The position numbers and the translations under genes are program-made. Positions 12,552-24,400 of a stretch of 64,000 nt of DNA are shown here, piece after piece (the first letter of the stretch is position 1; every line of letters starts with the position of its first letter). Under the pieces are notes generated by a model. The model saw only the letters and a program-made list of their open reading frames with translations. It ran no database searches and was not told the DNA's origin. Source of the stretch: Neurospora tetraspora (taxonomy: Eukaryota; Ascomycota; Sordariomycetes; Sordariales; Sordariaceae). The DNA lies in the NCBI RefSeq assembly GCF_033439725.1, contig NW_026944390.1, positions 2,728,001 to 2,792,000 on the forward strand, in the 5' to 3' direction.

Positions 12552-12948
12552 TCGTTACTGAGGATCGTAGTGCTGATGATCTCGCCCACATCTCCACGTA
12601 CGGCGAAGCAATATGGTTATCGTGACCAGTAGGGAAAAGGACGATGGATGGTGGAATGATGAGGGACAGGAATCGGTTGCAGATCGGGTAGAAACCAGCA
12701 TATAGACCATGGTATGGCGTCTCATGGGTTTCCATAAAAGAGGGTTACTAGAATTTTCCTGCTGGTTGTTCAGTCAATGAAGAAAAAAAGCCGAATGTAG
12801 CACAAATGGGGTATACCTACACGCAAAAGTTCGGGGAGATGCAAACGAGATATCCAGCCCTTTGAACCCATAAACCTATAGACTCCTTTCTGCTCATCCT
12901 TGCTTTTTCCGAGACTCTTTCCCTCTCAAAACCTGTCCGATATTCTCT
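12552..12948. other. Convergent intergenic spacer
   Basis: About 400 bp lies between two converging genes and should hold both 3' UTRs and polyadenylation signals. No coding feature or clear repeat was seen. Confidence 0.6.
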
Positions 12949-14199
12949 TCACTTCTTGCCCTTCTTCTTTCCGCCACCACTACCACCTTTCCCACCTTTC
13001 TTCCCCTGCCCCTCCTCGTACCGATTGCTATTCTCCATATCAAACCCATGCTTCTCCTTCCTAAACAACAACATGGCCACCCGCGCATCCTCCACGCTAC
13101 TATGCTGTCCCGTCTGAATCTCCACCCCCAACACCTCCTTCGCCAGCACCCTCAAACTCGGCTTCGGCCCATGTCCATACTTTTTAAACCCACTATACTT
13201 GGCCGTATCCCTAACATCCCGATGCGGATGCTCCAACCCCAACACCTCCAAATCATGCTTGACGTCATGACCAACTAGTATCCTGCCCTTCAACAACGCG
13301 GCAACAGTAGCCTGCACAGAAGCAAATGACCTGGCAAACGCCATGTGCCGCTTGGAGATCCCCGAAACGTGCGTCCGCCAGTCGGTAACGAAGGCAGTCG
13401 GTTTCACGTACGAGTCGTAGATTTGGTGTCCGTGGAAATCGACGAGTGAACAACGGGCGAGAACGGAGACGAGACCCGAGGGGCCGGTGCCGACCATTTC
13501 GCAGTCTATTGCTAGGTATTTGCCTAGTGTGTTTTCCTTGGTTGCGCGGAGGATTAGGGCGAGGTCGGCGGTGGTGGCGCTGGTGGTTGTGGTGCCGTTG
13601 GAGAGGGGGAGGGTGAGGTCCGAGGGGAGGTCGGAGGGGAGGGGGAGGCCGTTGCTGCTGCTGGTGGGGGTGGGGGTTTGGTTGCCGGGGAGGGTCAGGG
13701 TGAGGCCGGCGTTGGGGACCGCGGGGGGCAGCGTGGAGAGTAAAGGGATGTGGGACGAGGAGGAGCGGAGACCGAGGTTGTAAGCTTCGGCGAGGGATTC
13801 AGAGGAGATGCCTTCTTCGGAGGCCCAGAGGTGGAGGGAGGGGAGGTTGGTGTGCGGGGAGTCGGAGGTTATGGGCTGGGAGTTGGCTGCTCCCATTTTG
13901 GACTTTGAGTCTGGGTTTGTTGTTGGTTTGCTGGATTGAGATTTGGGAGTGAGGGTCTTTCTGGGTGGTTGAGACTGAGACTGAGACTGAGACTGGGTCT
14001 TTTGCTTCTTTGACAGGGCGTTGGATCGTTCAATCTCCGCCCTCTCCTCGGCCTTGCGCTTCAAGGTCTCGGAGGAGATGGACTTCTTGGAAGTTGCTTG
14101 CTTGAAAGCAGCTTCTTGGCTGATGGGGGCTGACTTGGTTGGTGGGGCCTTGAGCTTTTCTTGCAACTTCTTCCAGTTTGATGAGAGTTCCGGGGCCAT
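12949..14199 (-). CDS. REX4: RNA exonuclease 4 (DEDDh 3'-5' exonuclease)
   Basis: This is a single-exon gene of 416 aa from the ATG at 14199. The open frame runs 28 codons further upstream, but MAPELSSNWKKLQ is the typical start of fungal REX4. The C-terminal half is the exonuclease domain: YLAIDCEMVGTG with Asp232 and Glu234, VGHDVKHDL with Asp316, and HSSVEDA with His366 and Asp371. Together these make the full DEDDh metal-binding set. The family trims rRNA precursors and is nucleolar. The N-terminal half is Ser/Gln/Lys-rich and disordered, with an SQ dipeptide run encoded by a GAGACT repeat near 13975. The tail is GK-rich. The gene diverges from ESA1 with about 645 bp between start codons. 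Confidence 0.93.
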   Translation of the reverse strand: MAPELSSNWKKLQEKLKAPPTKSAPISQEAAFKQATSKKSISSETLKRKAEERAEIERSNALSKKQKTQSQSQSQSQPPRKTLTPKSQSSKPTTNPDSKSKMGAANSQPITSDSPHTNLPSLHLWASEEGISSESLAEAYNLGLRSSSSHIPLLSTLPPAVPNAGLTLTLPGNQTPTPTSSSNGLPLPSDLPSDLTLPLSNGTTTTSATTADLALILRATKENTLGKYLAIDCEMVGTGPSGLVSVLARCSLVDFHGHQIYDSYVKPTAFVTDWRTHVSGISKRHMAFARSFASVQATVAALLKGRILVGHDVKHDLEVLGLEHPHRDVRDTAKYSGFKKYGHGPKPSLRVLAKEVLGVEIQTGQHSSVEDARVAMLLFRKEKHGFDMENSNRYEEGQGKKGGKGGSGGGKKKGKK

Positions 14200-14844
14200 G
14201 GTTGACAGGAGGGCCTGCCTTGGTGGTTTTGGTGGTGAAGTCTCGAGAGTGAGGGTGAGGACTGGGGACAAGTGAGGGGTCACTGTCGATGATGGTCGCT
14301 TGTGTTACGTCCGATTGGGGAGGATAGAAATTGACGGTCGAGGTTCTTTGGTGGAATCCAATTGGCACTGATTTCCGTTTTGAGTGAAAGTAAACAGTAG
14401 GGAAAGATAAGAAGATTTCCAGATGGTGATAACTTTTTATGAATGTGAAAGTGGATGTTGACATGGGCCCCACTTGGTGTTCTTGAAAATTCAACTGGGG
14501 AAATCGGTTCCTGGCGATTGACAGGGTAGACAAGCTGAGGCATGCAGGGGTCTGTCATTCCCCGCTGAAATGCACCATGGCGTTCACAATGCCGGTGCGC
14601 GATGGAGCCTTCTACGTCTTTCTACACGTGGGCTCGCCACCGAGCGACCCCTCCAAAGGTTTGGAAAGCGTCCACTGAAAAGAGTCGCTAAACATCACCA
14701 AAACACGTCAAAACAAACATCGCGCGTCGCCCGTTAAATTTATCGCATTCAATTGCCCACAGTCAACATCCATCAGTTCTCGTCGCAAAACATCGCAGGT
14801 CATCGATCGGATCATATACATTTGGAGAAGACAAGGTCGCCATC
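14200..14844. promoter_or_regulatory. Divergent promoter between REX4 and ESA1
   Basis: About 645 bp separates the two start codons and must contain both promoters and 5' leaders. No TATA box stands out, as is usual for fungal housekeeping genes. Open frames here are short and overlap. Confidence 0.5.
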
Positions 14845-16427
14845 ATGAGTCGCCCAGGTGGCGATGCCACTGTCGGCTCCGACGAGAAGCGACAGAAGGG
14901 CAAGGCGACGCCTGATACCATCAAGTATGTTCCCGTCGTCACTGTCATCGCCGAGAACCAGCTACTAACACCCCACACCACAGAATGGGATGCATTGCCA
15001 TGGTAATGAAAGAAGGCCAACTACGACGAGCAGAGATCCTCAGTATCAAAGACACCAAATCCGGCCGTCAATTCTACTGCAACTTTGACAACTTCAACAA
15101 GCGTCTCGACGAATGGGTGCCAGCCGCCAGAATCGATTTCGAGCAAGACGTCGAGTGGCCCAACCCGGACAAGGACAAGCAGAAGGACGCCAAGACCAAG
15201 AAAACCTCGACCGTGTCTAAGAAACAGCCGTCCAAGAAGAGCAACCAGAAGAAGGCCAGCAAGAGGGAGCAGTCAGTCGCATCGGACGGGCAGACACCAC
15301 ACCCATGGACCGAGTTCGTCGAAGGCCAACCAGGGAAGAACAACAGGCAAAGGGCACAGACGGAAGATGGAACGGACGCTAATGCCAGTTTGGAGGTTGG
15401 TGGTGATAAGGGAGTCAAGAGGAGGGCGGACGAGATGGACATGGACGAGGACGAGATTCCAGCCGACGCCGCTAAGAAACAACGTCAGCCGTCTTTTTCT
15501 AGGGAACAAGAGATTGAGAAGTTGCGAACATCCGGCTCCATGACGCAGAATCCCACAGAGGTCTCGCGTATCCGAAATATCTCCAAGGTGGAATTCGGCC
15601 ACTACGTCCTCTTCCCGTGGTACTTCTCGCCCTACCCGGAGGTCTTCGGCCAAGAAGACTGCATCTATATCTGCGAGTTCTGCCTCTCCTACTACGGCGA
15701 GCTCAAGTCCTTCGTCCGGCACCGACAAAAGTGCACTTTAACCCACCCACCCGGAAACGAAATCTATCGAGACGACTACGTCTCCTTCTTCGAGATCGAC
15801 GGGCGACGTCAGCGCACCTGGTGTCGCAACCTCTGTCTGCTCTCCAAGATGTTCCTCGACCACAAAACGCTCTACTACGACGTCGACCCGTTTTTGTTCT
15901 ACGTCATGACCACCCGCGACGACAGGGGGTGTCACATCATCGGCTACTTCTCCAAAGAAAAAGAGTCTACCGACGGTTACAACGTCGCCTGTATCTTGAC
16001 CCTCCCGCAGTATCAGCGCAAGGGATACGGTCGCCTGCTGATCCAATTCTCCTACGAACTGTCCAAAATCGAAGGCAAACTCGGCTCGCCCGAGAAGCCC
16101 CTATCCGATCTGGGTCTGCTTTCGTACAGACAGTACTGGTCAGAGAACATCATCGATATCCTGCTCGGATACAACGAGCGAAAGGAACCTTGTACGATTG
16201 AGAATATCGCTGTCGCGCTGGCGATGACGACGCAGGATGTGGAACATACCCTGCAAGCGCTCAAGATGCAGGTGTATCATAAGGGCGAACATAAGATTGT
16301 TGTGCCGGACAAGCTGATTAAGCAGAGGGAGAAGAGCAAGGCGAAACAGAAGAGGTTGATTGATCCGGAGAGGATCCAGTGGAAGCCACCGGTTTTCACG
16401 GCGCTTAATCGGACTTGGGGGTGGTAG
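14845..16427 (+). CDS. ESA1: MYST histone acetyltransferase ESA1 (NuA4 catalytic subunit)
   Basis: Two exons (14845-14924, 14984-16427) encode 507 aa. The enzyme acetylates histone H4/H2A within NuA4 in the nucleus and is essential in yeast. The first exon gives MSRPGGDATVGS, and the 59-nt intron splits a Lys codon. Residues about 28-80 form the chromo-barrel (RRAEILSI, FNKRLDEWVPAARID). A Lys-rich acidic linker follows. The MYST domain starts near residue 224, with a C2HC zinc finger (CEFC...H...C) and the acetyl-CoA motif QYQRKGYGR. Cys363 (VACILTL) and Glu397 (GSPEKPL) occupy the catalytic positions, 34 residues apart as in yeast Esa1. It ends WGW, typical of the family. Confidence 0.96.
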
Positions 16428-17094
16428 TTGCTGTTTGGATGTGTGGATGTCTGGGTGTCTGGCTGTCGGATATCTGGGTTATTTTCGCTGTAAGTTATGA
16501 GAACAAAATTGCATGGGTAGCGAGCGGGTTGATTATGATGATTAGTACGGCGTTGGTGTTTGTTTTGGACGGCACTTGGGAAAAGGGGCTTACAGGGGTT
16601 AATGGTCCATGATATGCATCACTATAACGACCATAACATCAGAATCGGTTACTATTTCACCAGTGATTGGGAATATAATTGCTAGGGTAGAGAAGCAGAG
16701 TGTAGTCATAATCTCTACTCATGATCAGCTAAAAAGCCTGTTTGATATAGCACAAAATCTTGATCAAAGTTTAGCTTAAGCCCACCGACTTTCCTTCACT
16801 CAACCAATCCATCAGACGTGGGTTTAGACAGCGATTCCAAACCTATTGACTTTTCCCCGATCTTACAGACCGCTTTCGCAGATCTGAATCTTGTGATATG
16901 GTTATGTCGGCTAGTCGGATGCACCATCGGAGATCCGAGTGGGTCTCTCCCGTCCAGCCCCGCACCTCCGGCCGGCCGGCCCCGCGGTGGAGAAGGCCCT
17001 GGTCTTGACAACCAAGATTCTCCGCAAAACGACATCATCTACGACGGCGATCACGACGGCGATCACGACGGACAGATGGGTTGATATAAACTGA
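16428..17094. other. Intergenic region and promoter of aminotransferase gene
   Basis: This holds the ESA1 3' UTR and the upstream region of the next gene. A GC-rich run (GGCCGGCCGGCC) lies near 16970. A 12-bp tandem repeat (CGACGGCGATCA, about 2.5 copies) is at 17042-17071, just before the start codon. No further gene is supported. Confidence 0.5.
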
Positions 17095-19342
17095 ATGGTT
17101 TCACCGCGGCATATGAGATTCACCCGCCTTTTCAGCAAAGCTATGGTCCCAAAACCACCACCAACCTTACCCAGGTTCAACTCGTCTCACCAACTCAACA
17201 TTCCAACTACATCCTCACTCCAAGTCAACATCAACACATCAACAACAACCATCGCCAACATGTCCTCCTCCACAACCGCCTCAACACCCCCCGCCCTCTC
17301 CGACCCCGACGTCCCAACCCCTCTCGCCCAACCCGGAGAAAAGAAACAAATCAATCTCCTCCGCGGCTGGCCCTCCCCCCACCTGCTGCCCCCTTCCAAC
17401 CTCCTCAACGCATCCCACACCCTCCTCTCCTCGCCCGACGAAACCCAATCCAAATTCAACTTCAACGTCCCCGCCCTCCAATACGGTCCCGACCCAGGCT
17501 ACCAACCCCTCCGCCACTCCCTCGCCGCCTGGTTGACACAAAACTACCACGCCAACGAGACCTACCCGCCCCATGGCTTTCCCACGTTGACGACGGCCGA
17601 ACAGATCTGCGTCACGGGCGGGGCGAGCCAGAACCTGGCGAATGTCCTCCAGGGATTCACGGATCCGGCGTATACCAGGGCCGTGTGGGCGGTTAGTCCG
17701 TGCTATTTTTTGGCGGTGCCGATCTTTGAGGATGCCGGGTTTGCGGTGGGGAATGGCAAGTTGAAGGGCGTGAGGGAGGCGGAGGACGGGGAGGGGGTGG
17801 ATTTGGAGGAGCTTGAGAGGGGGATTAGGGAGGTGGAGGGGGGGAAGGAGTGGCCGGAGAAGCCGGTAAGTTTGTTTTCCTGGTGGATTTGTGGTGGTGG
17901 TGGTGAAGGAGGGTGAGGGTGGTGGTGGAACAGTGATGAAAGCAGCGGGTAATGAGAAAATGAGGAAGTGAGAGTGGACGAGATTGTGAAGCAGAGGGAA
18001 GATATGGAGTAAGCGTGAAGGAGATCGAGAAAGGGGGACTAGAAACCTTCTTCTCGGATTTCCTACCTTTACTGCTCTACCTTGCTCCTCGCCCCCAAAA
18101 CTCTCTCAGTCCGACTCTCACTTCCACTTCCAATCCCAACTCCCACTCCCACCTCCCCTAATCACCACCCCTTCTACCATCACCAGAACAATAACTAACA
18201 ACCCCCAGGTCTACAAAACCCCCGGCCCCCACCGTAAATGCTACAAACACATCATCTACCTCGTCGCCACCTCCGCCAACCCCTCCGGCATCACCACCTC
18301 CCTCTCCCGCCGGCACGCCCTCGTCCAACTAGCTCGCAAATACGACGCCCTAATCATCTCCGACGACGTCTACGACTTCCTGCAATGGCCCGTCCTCCCC
18401 TCCCCCACCACCCAGTCCTCAAAACACCTCCCCCTAACCACCACCCTCCTGCCCCGCCTCTCAGACATCGACATCTCCCTCGGGCCCTCCCCCCACGACT
18501 TGGCTCTTTCAGCGCATTACACCCGCGCTCCCCGCTCCCCCCCTTCCCTTTCCTCCAAGGGTAGTCCTAACGGAACCACGCCCAACGGAAACGGCCAACA
18601 CCACAACGACGACATGGCAGATGACCACCAACAAGACAAGCAATCCCTCCACCCGGACCACACCATTCAAGACCTCCACTTCGGCCACGCCGTCTCCAAC
18701 GGCTCCTTCTCCAAGCTTTTATCTCCCGGTCTAAGAACGGGGTGGACGCACTCCACGCCTGCCTTTGCTTACGGCCTCGCCCAAACGGGGAGCACCAGAT
18801 CAGGCGGCGCACCGTCGCAGTACTGCGCTGCGCTTGTTCACGAGATTCTCAGTTCCGGAGCGCTGGAGAAGCATTTGACGAGCGTAGTCCGCCCCGGGCT
18901 GCAGAAGCGGCACGCGTTGATGTTGGAGACGGTCAAGAAGGAGTTGGTGGGGCCGTTGGGGGTTAAAGTCCTTGAGGACAATCGTACGGGAGCTGAGTGT
19001 AAATCAGAACAGCCGGCGCTGTTTGGGGGGTACTTTTTGTGGTTGGAACTACCTGAGACGGTACCGTTCACGGCGAAGGAGGTGGCGGAGCGGGCGCTGG
19101 AGGAGGAAAGGTTGGTGGTTAGTCCGGGGGAGAACGCGGAGGTTAGTGGGGAGGGAGCGGAGGGGCAGGTCGGGATTAGGTTCCCGAGACACTTGAGGGT
19201 GTGCTTTGCTTGGGAGGAGGAGGAGGATTTGGTGGAGGGTGTTGAGCGCCTGGGGAGGGTTTTGAGGAAGATGGTGGAGGAGGCGAAGGAGGGAGGGGGG
19301 GTGAAGAAGGTTGGTGGGGAGGGGTTGAAGGCGTTTAAGTGA
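17095..19342 (+). CDS. PLP-dependent class I/II aminotransferase
   Basis: Two exons (17095-17865, 18209-19342) encode 634 aa. This is a fold-type I aminotransferase resembling yeast YER152C and 2-aminoadipate-type transaminases; the substrate is not determinable. Evidence includes INLLRGWPS, ALQYGPDPGYQPLR, CVTGGASQNL, ATSANPSG, IISDDVYDFLQW and the PLP-lysine motif NGSFSKLLSPGLRTGW with Lys426. The first Met opens a basic, Ser/Arg-rich leader (RFTRLFSK) that could be a mitochondrial presequence. A second start, MSSSTTAS at 17260, would give a cytosolic form. The intron is unusually long for this window (343 nt) and CT-rich. A Gly/Asn/His/Asp-rich insertion (about residues 360-410) precedes the PLP site. 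Confidence 0.88.
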
Positions 19343-19429
19343 GGGACTGTGGGTTTGATTGTAGTTTGTTATGTCGAATTGGGAATTGTCAACCAATTTG
19401 AATGTGTTTCAATCAACTCTGAATTCCGG

Positions 19430-19700
19430 CCCCGACGTCAGTCGTACGAGGACATACGTTCCACCCACCATCGGAATGACTGAAACTGACGTTTCCGACC
19501 GAGCAAACTGGCTTCGTCATATGACGTCCATATGGGTATGGTTGAAAGAAGAAGTCTTGAGAAGATTTTGGAATATTCGGACTCAGATTCCGAGCTCCAC
19601 GACTGACTGTCGTACGAGAACAACCAGACTACCAGTTGGAATGATTGAAAAATGGCGATCCAAACGGTACCAACGGTTTCGTCATATGACGACCCAAAAA
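19430..19700. repeat. Diverged direct repeat with paired palindromes
   Basis: Two units of about 100 bp, 165-168 bp apart, share the order TCGTACGA (19442 and 19610), then GGAATGA.TGAAA, then CGTCATATGACG (19515-19526 and 19680-19691). The first and last motifs are perfect palindromes, so each unit starts and ends with a possible dimer-binding site. The unit spacers have diverged. An open frame covers both units, but its translation reflects the repeat rather than a known domain. Confidence 0.6.
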
Positions 19701-20357
19701 GCCTATGAAGAGGGCTTCCTTCCCTTGAAGGAAAGGAAAATCAGAAAGTAGAAAAGTTACCTTATTCATTGCTATCTCTACCAATATACTATACTACCTT
19801 TCCACACATACCACATACCACATACCATTCTCTCTGCTCGTCTTTGGCTGCTGCTCTACACAGTCATACCAACCAACCAATGCCTGCCAACGCCTACCAA
19901 GCCTCATTTTTCTCTAAACGCTAAGTTAAATCTCAATTCCGTCTGATCCCTGATCAAGACAATAGACATCCGTTTCGGGTTGCACTTGAGCCGTTAGGGA
20001 TTAGACGGGTGCATTGAATTCCTGAGAAAAGATATGATGAAGCCTATTCTTCTTTAGGTTGAATCGCGAAAACGTTTTTTTTTTTCTTGGAACAACTAAA
20101 AGGCAATGGGATTCATTTTTCTACAGATGCAAGCCAGGGCTCAGTAGTTATCGTGGCACATTCAATTACGCTACGAGGAAACTTCAATACCATGGTATGT
20201 CTTGATCGTGAGGGTTCGTGACACTCAGGCCAGTCTGACGCCTGGGTACAGACCAGACCGGGAACGAACAGATGAGATTGAGAATCTACTTAGACAAATT
20301 CGAACTGTACTAACTAGTAGCAGTTATGCGCTTGCATATCTGCTTGACCAACCCATT

Positions 20358-20430
20358 CCATGTAAAGAAGAACAAAGAAATTACATGTCAAGAAGAACAA
20401 GAAATTCCATGTCAAAAAGAACAAGAAAAC
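20358..20430. repeat. Three tandem ~24-bp units
   Basis: Three imperfect units of the form CATGTCAAGAAGAACAAGAAA follow one another. This is a low-copy minisatellite with no visible function. Confidence 0.8.
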
Positions 20431-21488
20431 TATTTCTTGAACTTGACAATAGAGCTAGGCTGGTTTGTAAAAGAAAAGAAAAAAAAGCCATAAAAGCAAC
20501 AACCGCCAGTCCCCGCATCTTGTATTCGACACAGTTCCTTAGCGGGTAAAGTGAGCAATGAGACGGAGCAACCTTAACCTTTTCCTTGATAATAGAGCCC
20601 CTTACACCCATGAGTCCATGGTATCCCCCACAACGCCTACGAGAAACTTGAACAACCGTGAAGAAAAGAACGGACAGAATTGTATCAGATTGCCTGCTTT
20701 CATTTTTTGTCGCACACGCGATGTGCATATGCACTAAGCTAGCACCATGTAGTTTCCCATCAACGCACGAAATAAGTTGAAGGTTTCTCATTCCCGTCTC
20801 TTCGTTCGGTTCGTTCTCAAACAAAAATCCTGTGTGAATTGTGAAACCCATTTTCATCGTAGGTTTTTGTCGTTCCGTTCGTATCGTGTGATTGTATTAA
20901 CTCTTGCGCTTCTCGCCGCTCTCCCTTGTGGTTGGTAGGTAGTGAAGTGGCGGAAGCCGCTTTTGAAGCTCGTTCGCTGACTGCAGTAAAGCATAGGTAC
21001 TGAGCTTCCCTTCCTCTCTTTCATCTTGCTACCCTTTCTGCCTCTCCGTGTTACTGTCACCCTGGTTAGCTGTTGTAGCTCCTTCCACCTGCGTTCAAGC
21101 CGTGCTGGCTTCTCTTCCTCCTCCATTTTGTTTGTAACTCCCATGTTTACTACTTCCTCAGAGAAGCTTTTTGCTCCTCACATGCTTTGGCTGATTCCAA
21201 AAATTCGATCTGTAACCGATTTTGAGCGTAAGCCTAGTCCTGTTGATAATACCATGCCGACCAGCTGCCAGACCGGGATGAGATATGCGCTCACAACGTA
21301 GCCGTTCTCGCTTTCTTGCTCTTCGGACTAGCCAGAGAAACAGACAGCTGCCTCGCCAGTTTCTGGATATTATCCGCCGAAGGATTCTTCTCCTTCAGAC
21401 AGGTATTCGAGCCGGCCTCCTGATCCGCAAACCCAGAATCACCTGCTGACATTCGCGATTTCTTCCTCGTAAGCAACCGGACCCCATT

Positions 21489-24400
21489 CTAGGAAGTCTG
21501 AATAGCGGTTGGCGCACTCCTCGACCAGGCACTATCCCTCCCCCTGTATCCACCTCTGCCCCTAGTCTGCTGGTGTGACCCATTAGGTCCGGTAGGAGGA
21601 CCGGTAGATCCCTGGTCATTCGGGGAAGAAGCGTCCCTACCGCTGCCGCGACCTCCAGGCATGCCGCGCTGGCTGTGCGGGGCTGTGGGATGACGGCCGC
21701 CACGCGGTGCACCGCCGCCACGACGGGGGTTGCTGCGTGTCCTGCTGAAAGGGATGGTCACGGCGGTGACGAAGGGCGGATGTCGGTCGGTCCCGGGGAA
21801 GGCAATGCGAATGACGCTGCCGATTCCGTTCGAGCTGGTGTCGATGCGGATAGGCTCGGCGCTGGTCGTTAGGGGGAAGAACTTCCGATGAAGAGGCTTG
21901 GGTGCCAGTGCGGGTGTAGGCGACCAGGCCATCTCCGGAAGCTCAGTAGGAATCCGGACCGTAGGCAAGGAACCCATCTCCTGCTCCTCAAAGCAATCCT
22001 CATCCATGTCTTTCGTTGTAGCAGACGCTTCGGCGATCATAGCGGCGGTAAGCGACACCGTAACAGACGCCTCCGGGTGCTCATAGGCAGCGCGGCTCGT
22101 CGAGTCAACTCCCGGAGCTGGCTTCTGTTGCGGGTGGGACGGCTTGCGCGCGCCGAGAAGGTTATCAATCCGAGCTTGCCACGGGCTACCCGGGTTAGAT
22201 GCTGGTGCACGCTCCTCGCCCTTATACGCGACTGTGTTAGCCCACGAGAAGGACGGGCCTTGCGGCTTAGAAGCCTCAGGAAGTTGTACCTTTGGTTCCT
22301 CTCTCGCCTGAGAGGGAGGTGGTAGGCGAACCTGGGGCCTAGGTGTAGGAATGCAAACATTGGGGTGCTTGACATCGCCGTCAAAAGCGGGGTGCCCAGT
22401 TGTCTCTGTATCCGGAGGAGGGGGTGAGGGAGAGTGAGGACGCTGGTATTCCGCAGCAGCGATGCTCTGTTGGCGGCTAGGGAAGAACCTAGATGAGGTC
22501 CGCGGTGCTGCACCGGCATTACCGAGTATAGATGTATTCGCGGCCGGGGGTTGTGTCGGCTGAGAAGCCTGAGTGGCAACCCAAGGGTTCTCCTTCCCAA
22601 CCCGGACGGTTTGTCGGGGGCCAGCCTCGATTCTCATACCGTTTTCGTCAAGCTTGGTCGGACGCCAAACATCCTTGACAGCAGGCTGGATGTCCTCTAC
22701 CGTGAGGCCCTTCTCAGCCCGGCGGCGATCCTGCTCAGCAAATCTGTCCTTGAGCATGGCCTCGAAAGCCTCGTCGTTGAGACGCGCAGCACTGACCCAT
22801 TGGTTCGCCTTGGCTTGTCGTTCACTTGCAGACAGAGTGCCAGTAGGTGCGTTGGAGTGATTAGGCGGGGCAATCGGCGGCAGCCGAGCGGGAGCACCGT
22901 CGGGGAACAGATTGGTCTTGGAGCCCATGGTGTTCCGGCTTGGAGGTGCAATCGGACCGGGTCCAGGCTTGTTCGAGACCCGAGGGGGTGATGTGCCTAG
23001 GTCCGGGTTGAAGGTGCCGTTTCCTAGAGTACGGTTATTGGTAGGAGGACCCCAGACGTTCTTGGTTGAGGTCTGCGAGCCCCAAGTAGCTGTGTATCGC
23101 CCTTGTTGCTTAGCGCTGCTAGACCAAAGGGGCTGTTGGGTATTGCTTCCGTGAGGTTGACGGTTTTCGAGGGGCTCAGAATCCGGCAGAATTTGTGGAG
23201 GGACTCCGTTCGGTTGCTGTTCAACTTTTTCGGGGTGAGTGGTAGTGGGTGTCTTGACCTCGGCCTGCTCGGTGGCCTTTTGTTCGTCAGTTGTGCCTGT
23301 CTGGGGTGCACCTTCCGTTGTAGAAGCGGGATGCTCCTTCGCTGCAGCCTTCTTGGCACTGTTAGATTCTGGGGCAGGGCCCAGCGCCTGCAACTTGAGC
23401 CGGATACGCTCCTCGCGAGCTGCCTTCTCGCGCTCTTCTTCTTCCATGCGCCGTTTCCTGGCAGCCTCGACCTTCTCACGCATCAACCTCTTCTGAAGCT
23501 CAATTTCTTGGTCCGTGACCAAAGGTACTTGTTCCTGAACAGGCGGCGGACCAACTGGGGGCACCCCAACCATATCGGGAGCGTGATGATGCGGCACCGG
23601 TGCTGCGTGACCCACGGCTGGAGAAACCCGCGGTGGCCAACCCTGGTTGTGCGGGTGAGGATGATGGGGACCGTGCTGTAAGCCAGAAGGCGAGAAATTC
23701 CTCGGTGACCCAGGGCCATCACTACCGGCTGTCATCGATTCACGTCTAGCATTGAGAATCTCAGGGGGATGCAATGGCTGCTCGAAGCCCTTGGCACGAT
23801 TCAAGAAGCCGCTGCTAACACCACTAACATTGGACGAGGCGCGCCTACGGCCGTATGGCACATGTTGGTCGCTAGTCCTATGTGTTTGGAATGCGGCAGA
23901 AGGTTCGGCCGGGCCGTGGTGATCGTTGTGGGCAGGGCGTTGCAAGACAGAAGGCTGTCTGCCGTACTGCGGCTCTGGGCGCATCGATCCGCGGCGCTCC
24001 TGAACAGGCTCGTAGCGTCCAGAATGTGAATTATATAGTTCTCTGTTGCCACCACCACCAGGCCCGTCTCTCCATGGTCCTCTGCTGAAATCATCCGCGG
24101 CAATTTCCTTCGGTCCCGCAGGAGGAAAGCCGGCATATTGAGTCGGCCCATCTCTCGGGGGATATCTCGGTGCATGGTGACTCGGAGGCGGCGGTTCAAC
24201 GACCATAGGAGACACTTTTTCGACCTTTGGTATCGGTGCCCAGGGTGACTTGACAGGCGCCGGCGGGGGAGGAGGTTTTGCTACGAGGGTGGGCTTCTCG
24301 GCGGCACCCTTGAGAACAAGACCCTTTCCAGACCCCAGAACTCCAGGCTTAATGACAGACGCGTGGCCTGGGGCAGGTGATTTCGGTTTTTCTGCAGCCA

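Larger units (their letters stand above)
19343..21488. other. 2.1-kb region without a recognised gene
   Basis: It contains two open frames on the plus strand (19371-19751, 126 codons; 20202-20549, 115 codons), neither with a recognisable domain. Repeats described separately occupy much of both. A minus-strand frame of 61 codons (21291-21476, ending ASPKSKKARTATL) lies just past the stop of the large downstream gene and is most simply its 3' UTR. Confidence 0.45.

Noticed and set aside
21291-21476. 61-codon minus-strand frame after the RGG-protein stop
   Set aside because: No splice route clearly joins it to the upstream protein, which ends naturally; more likely 3' UTR.
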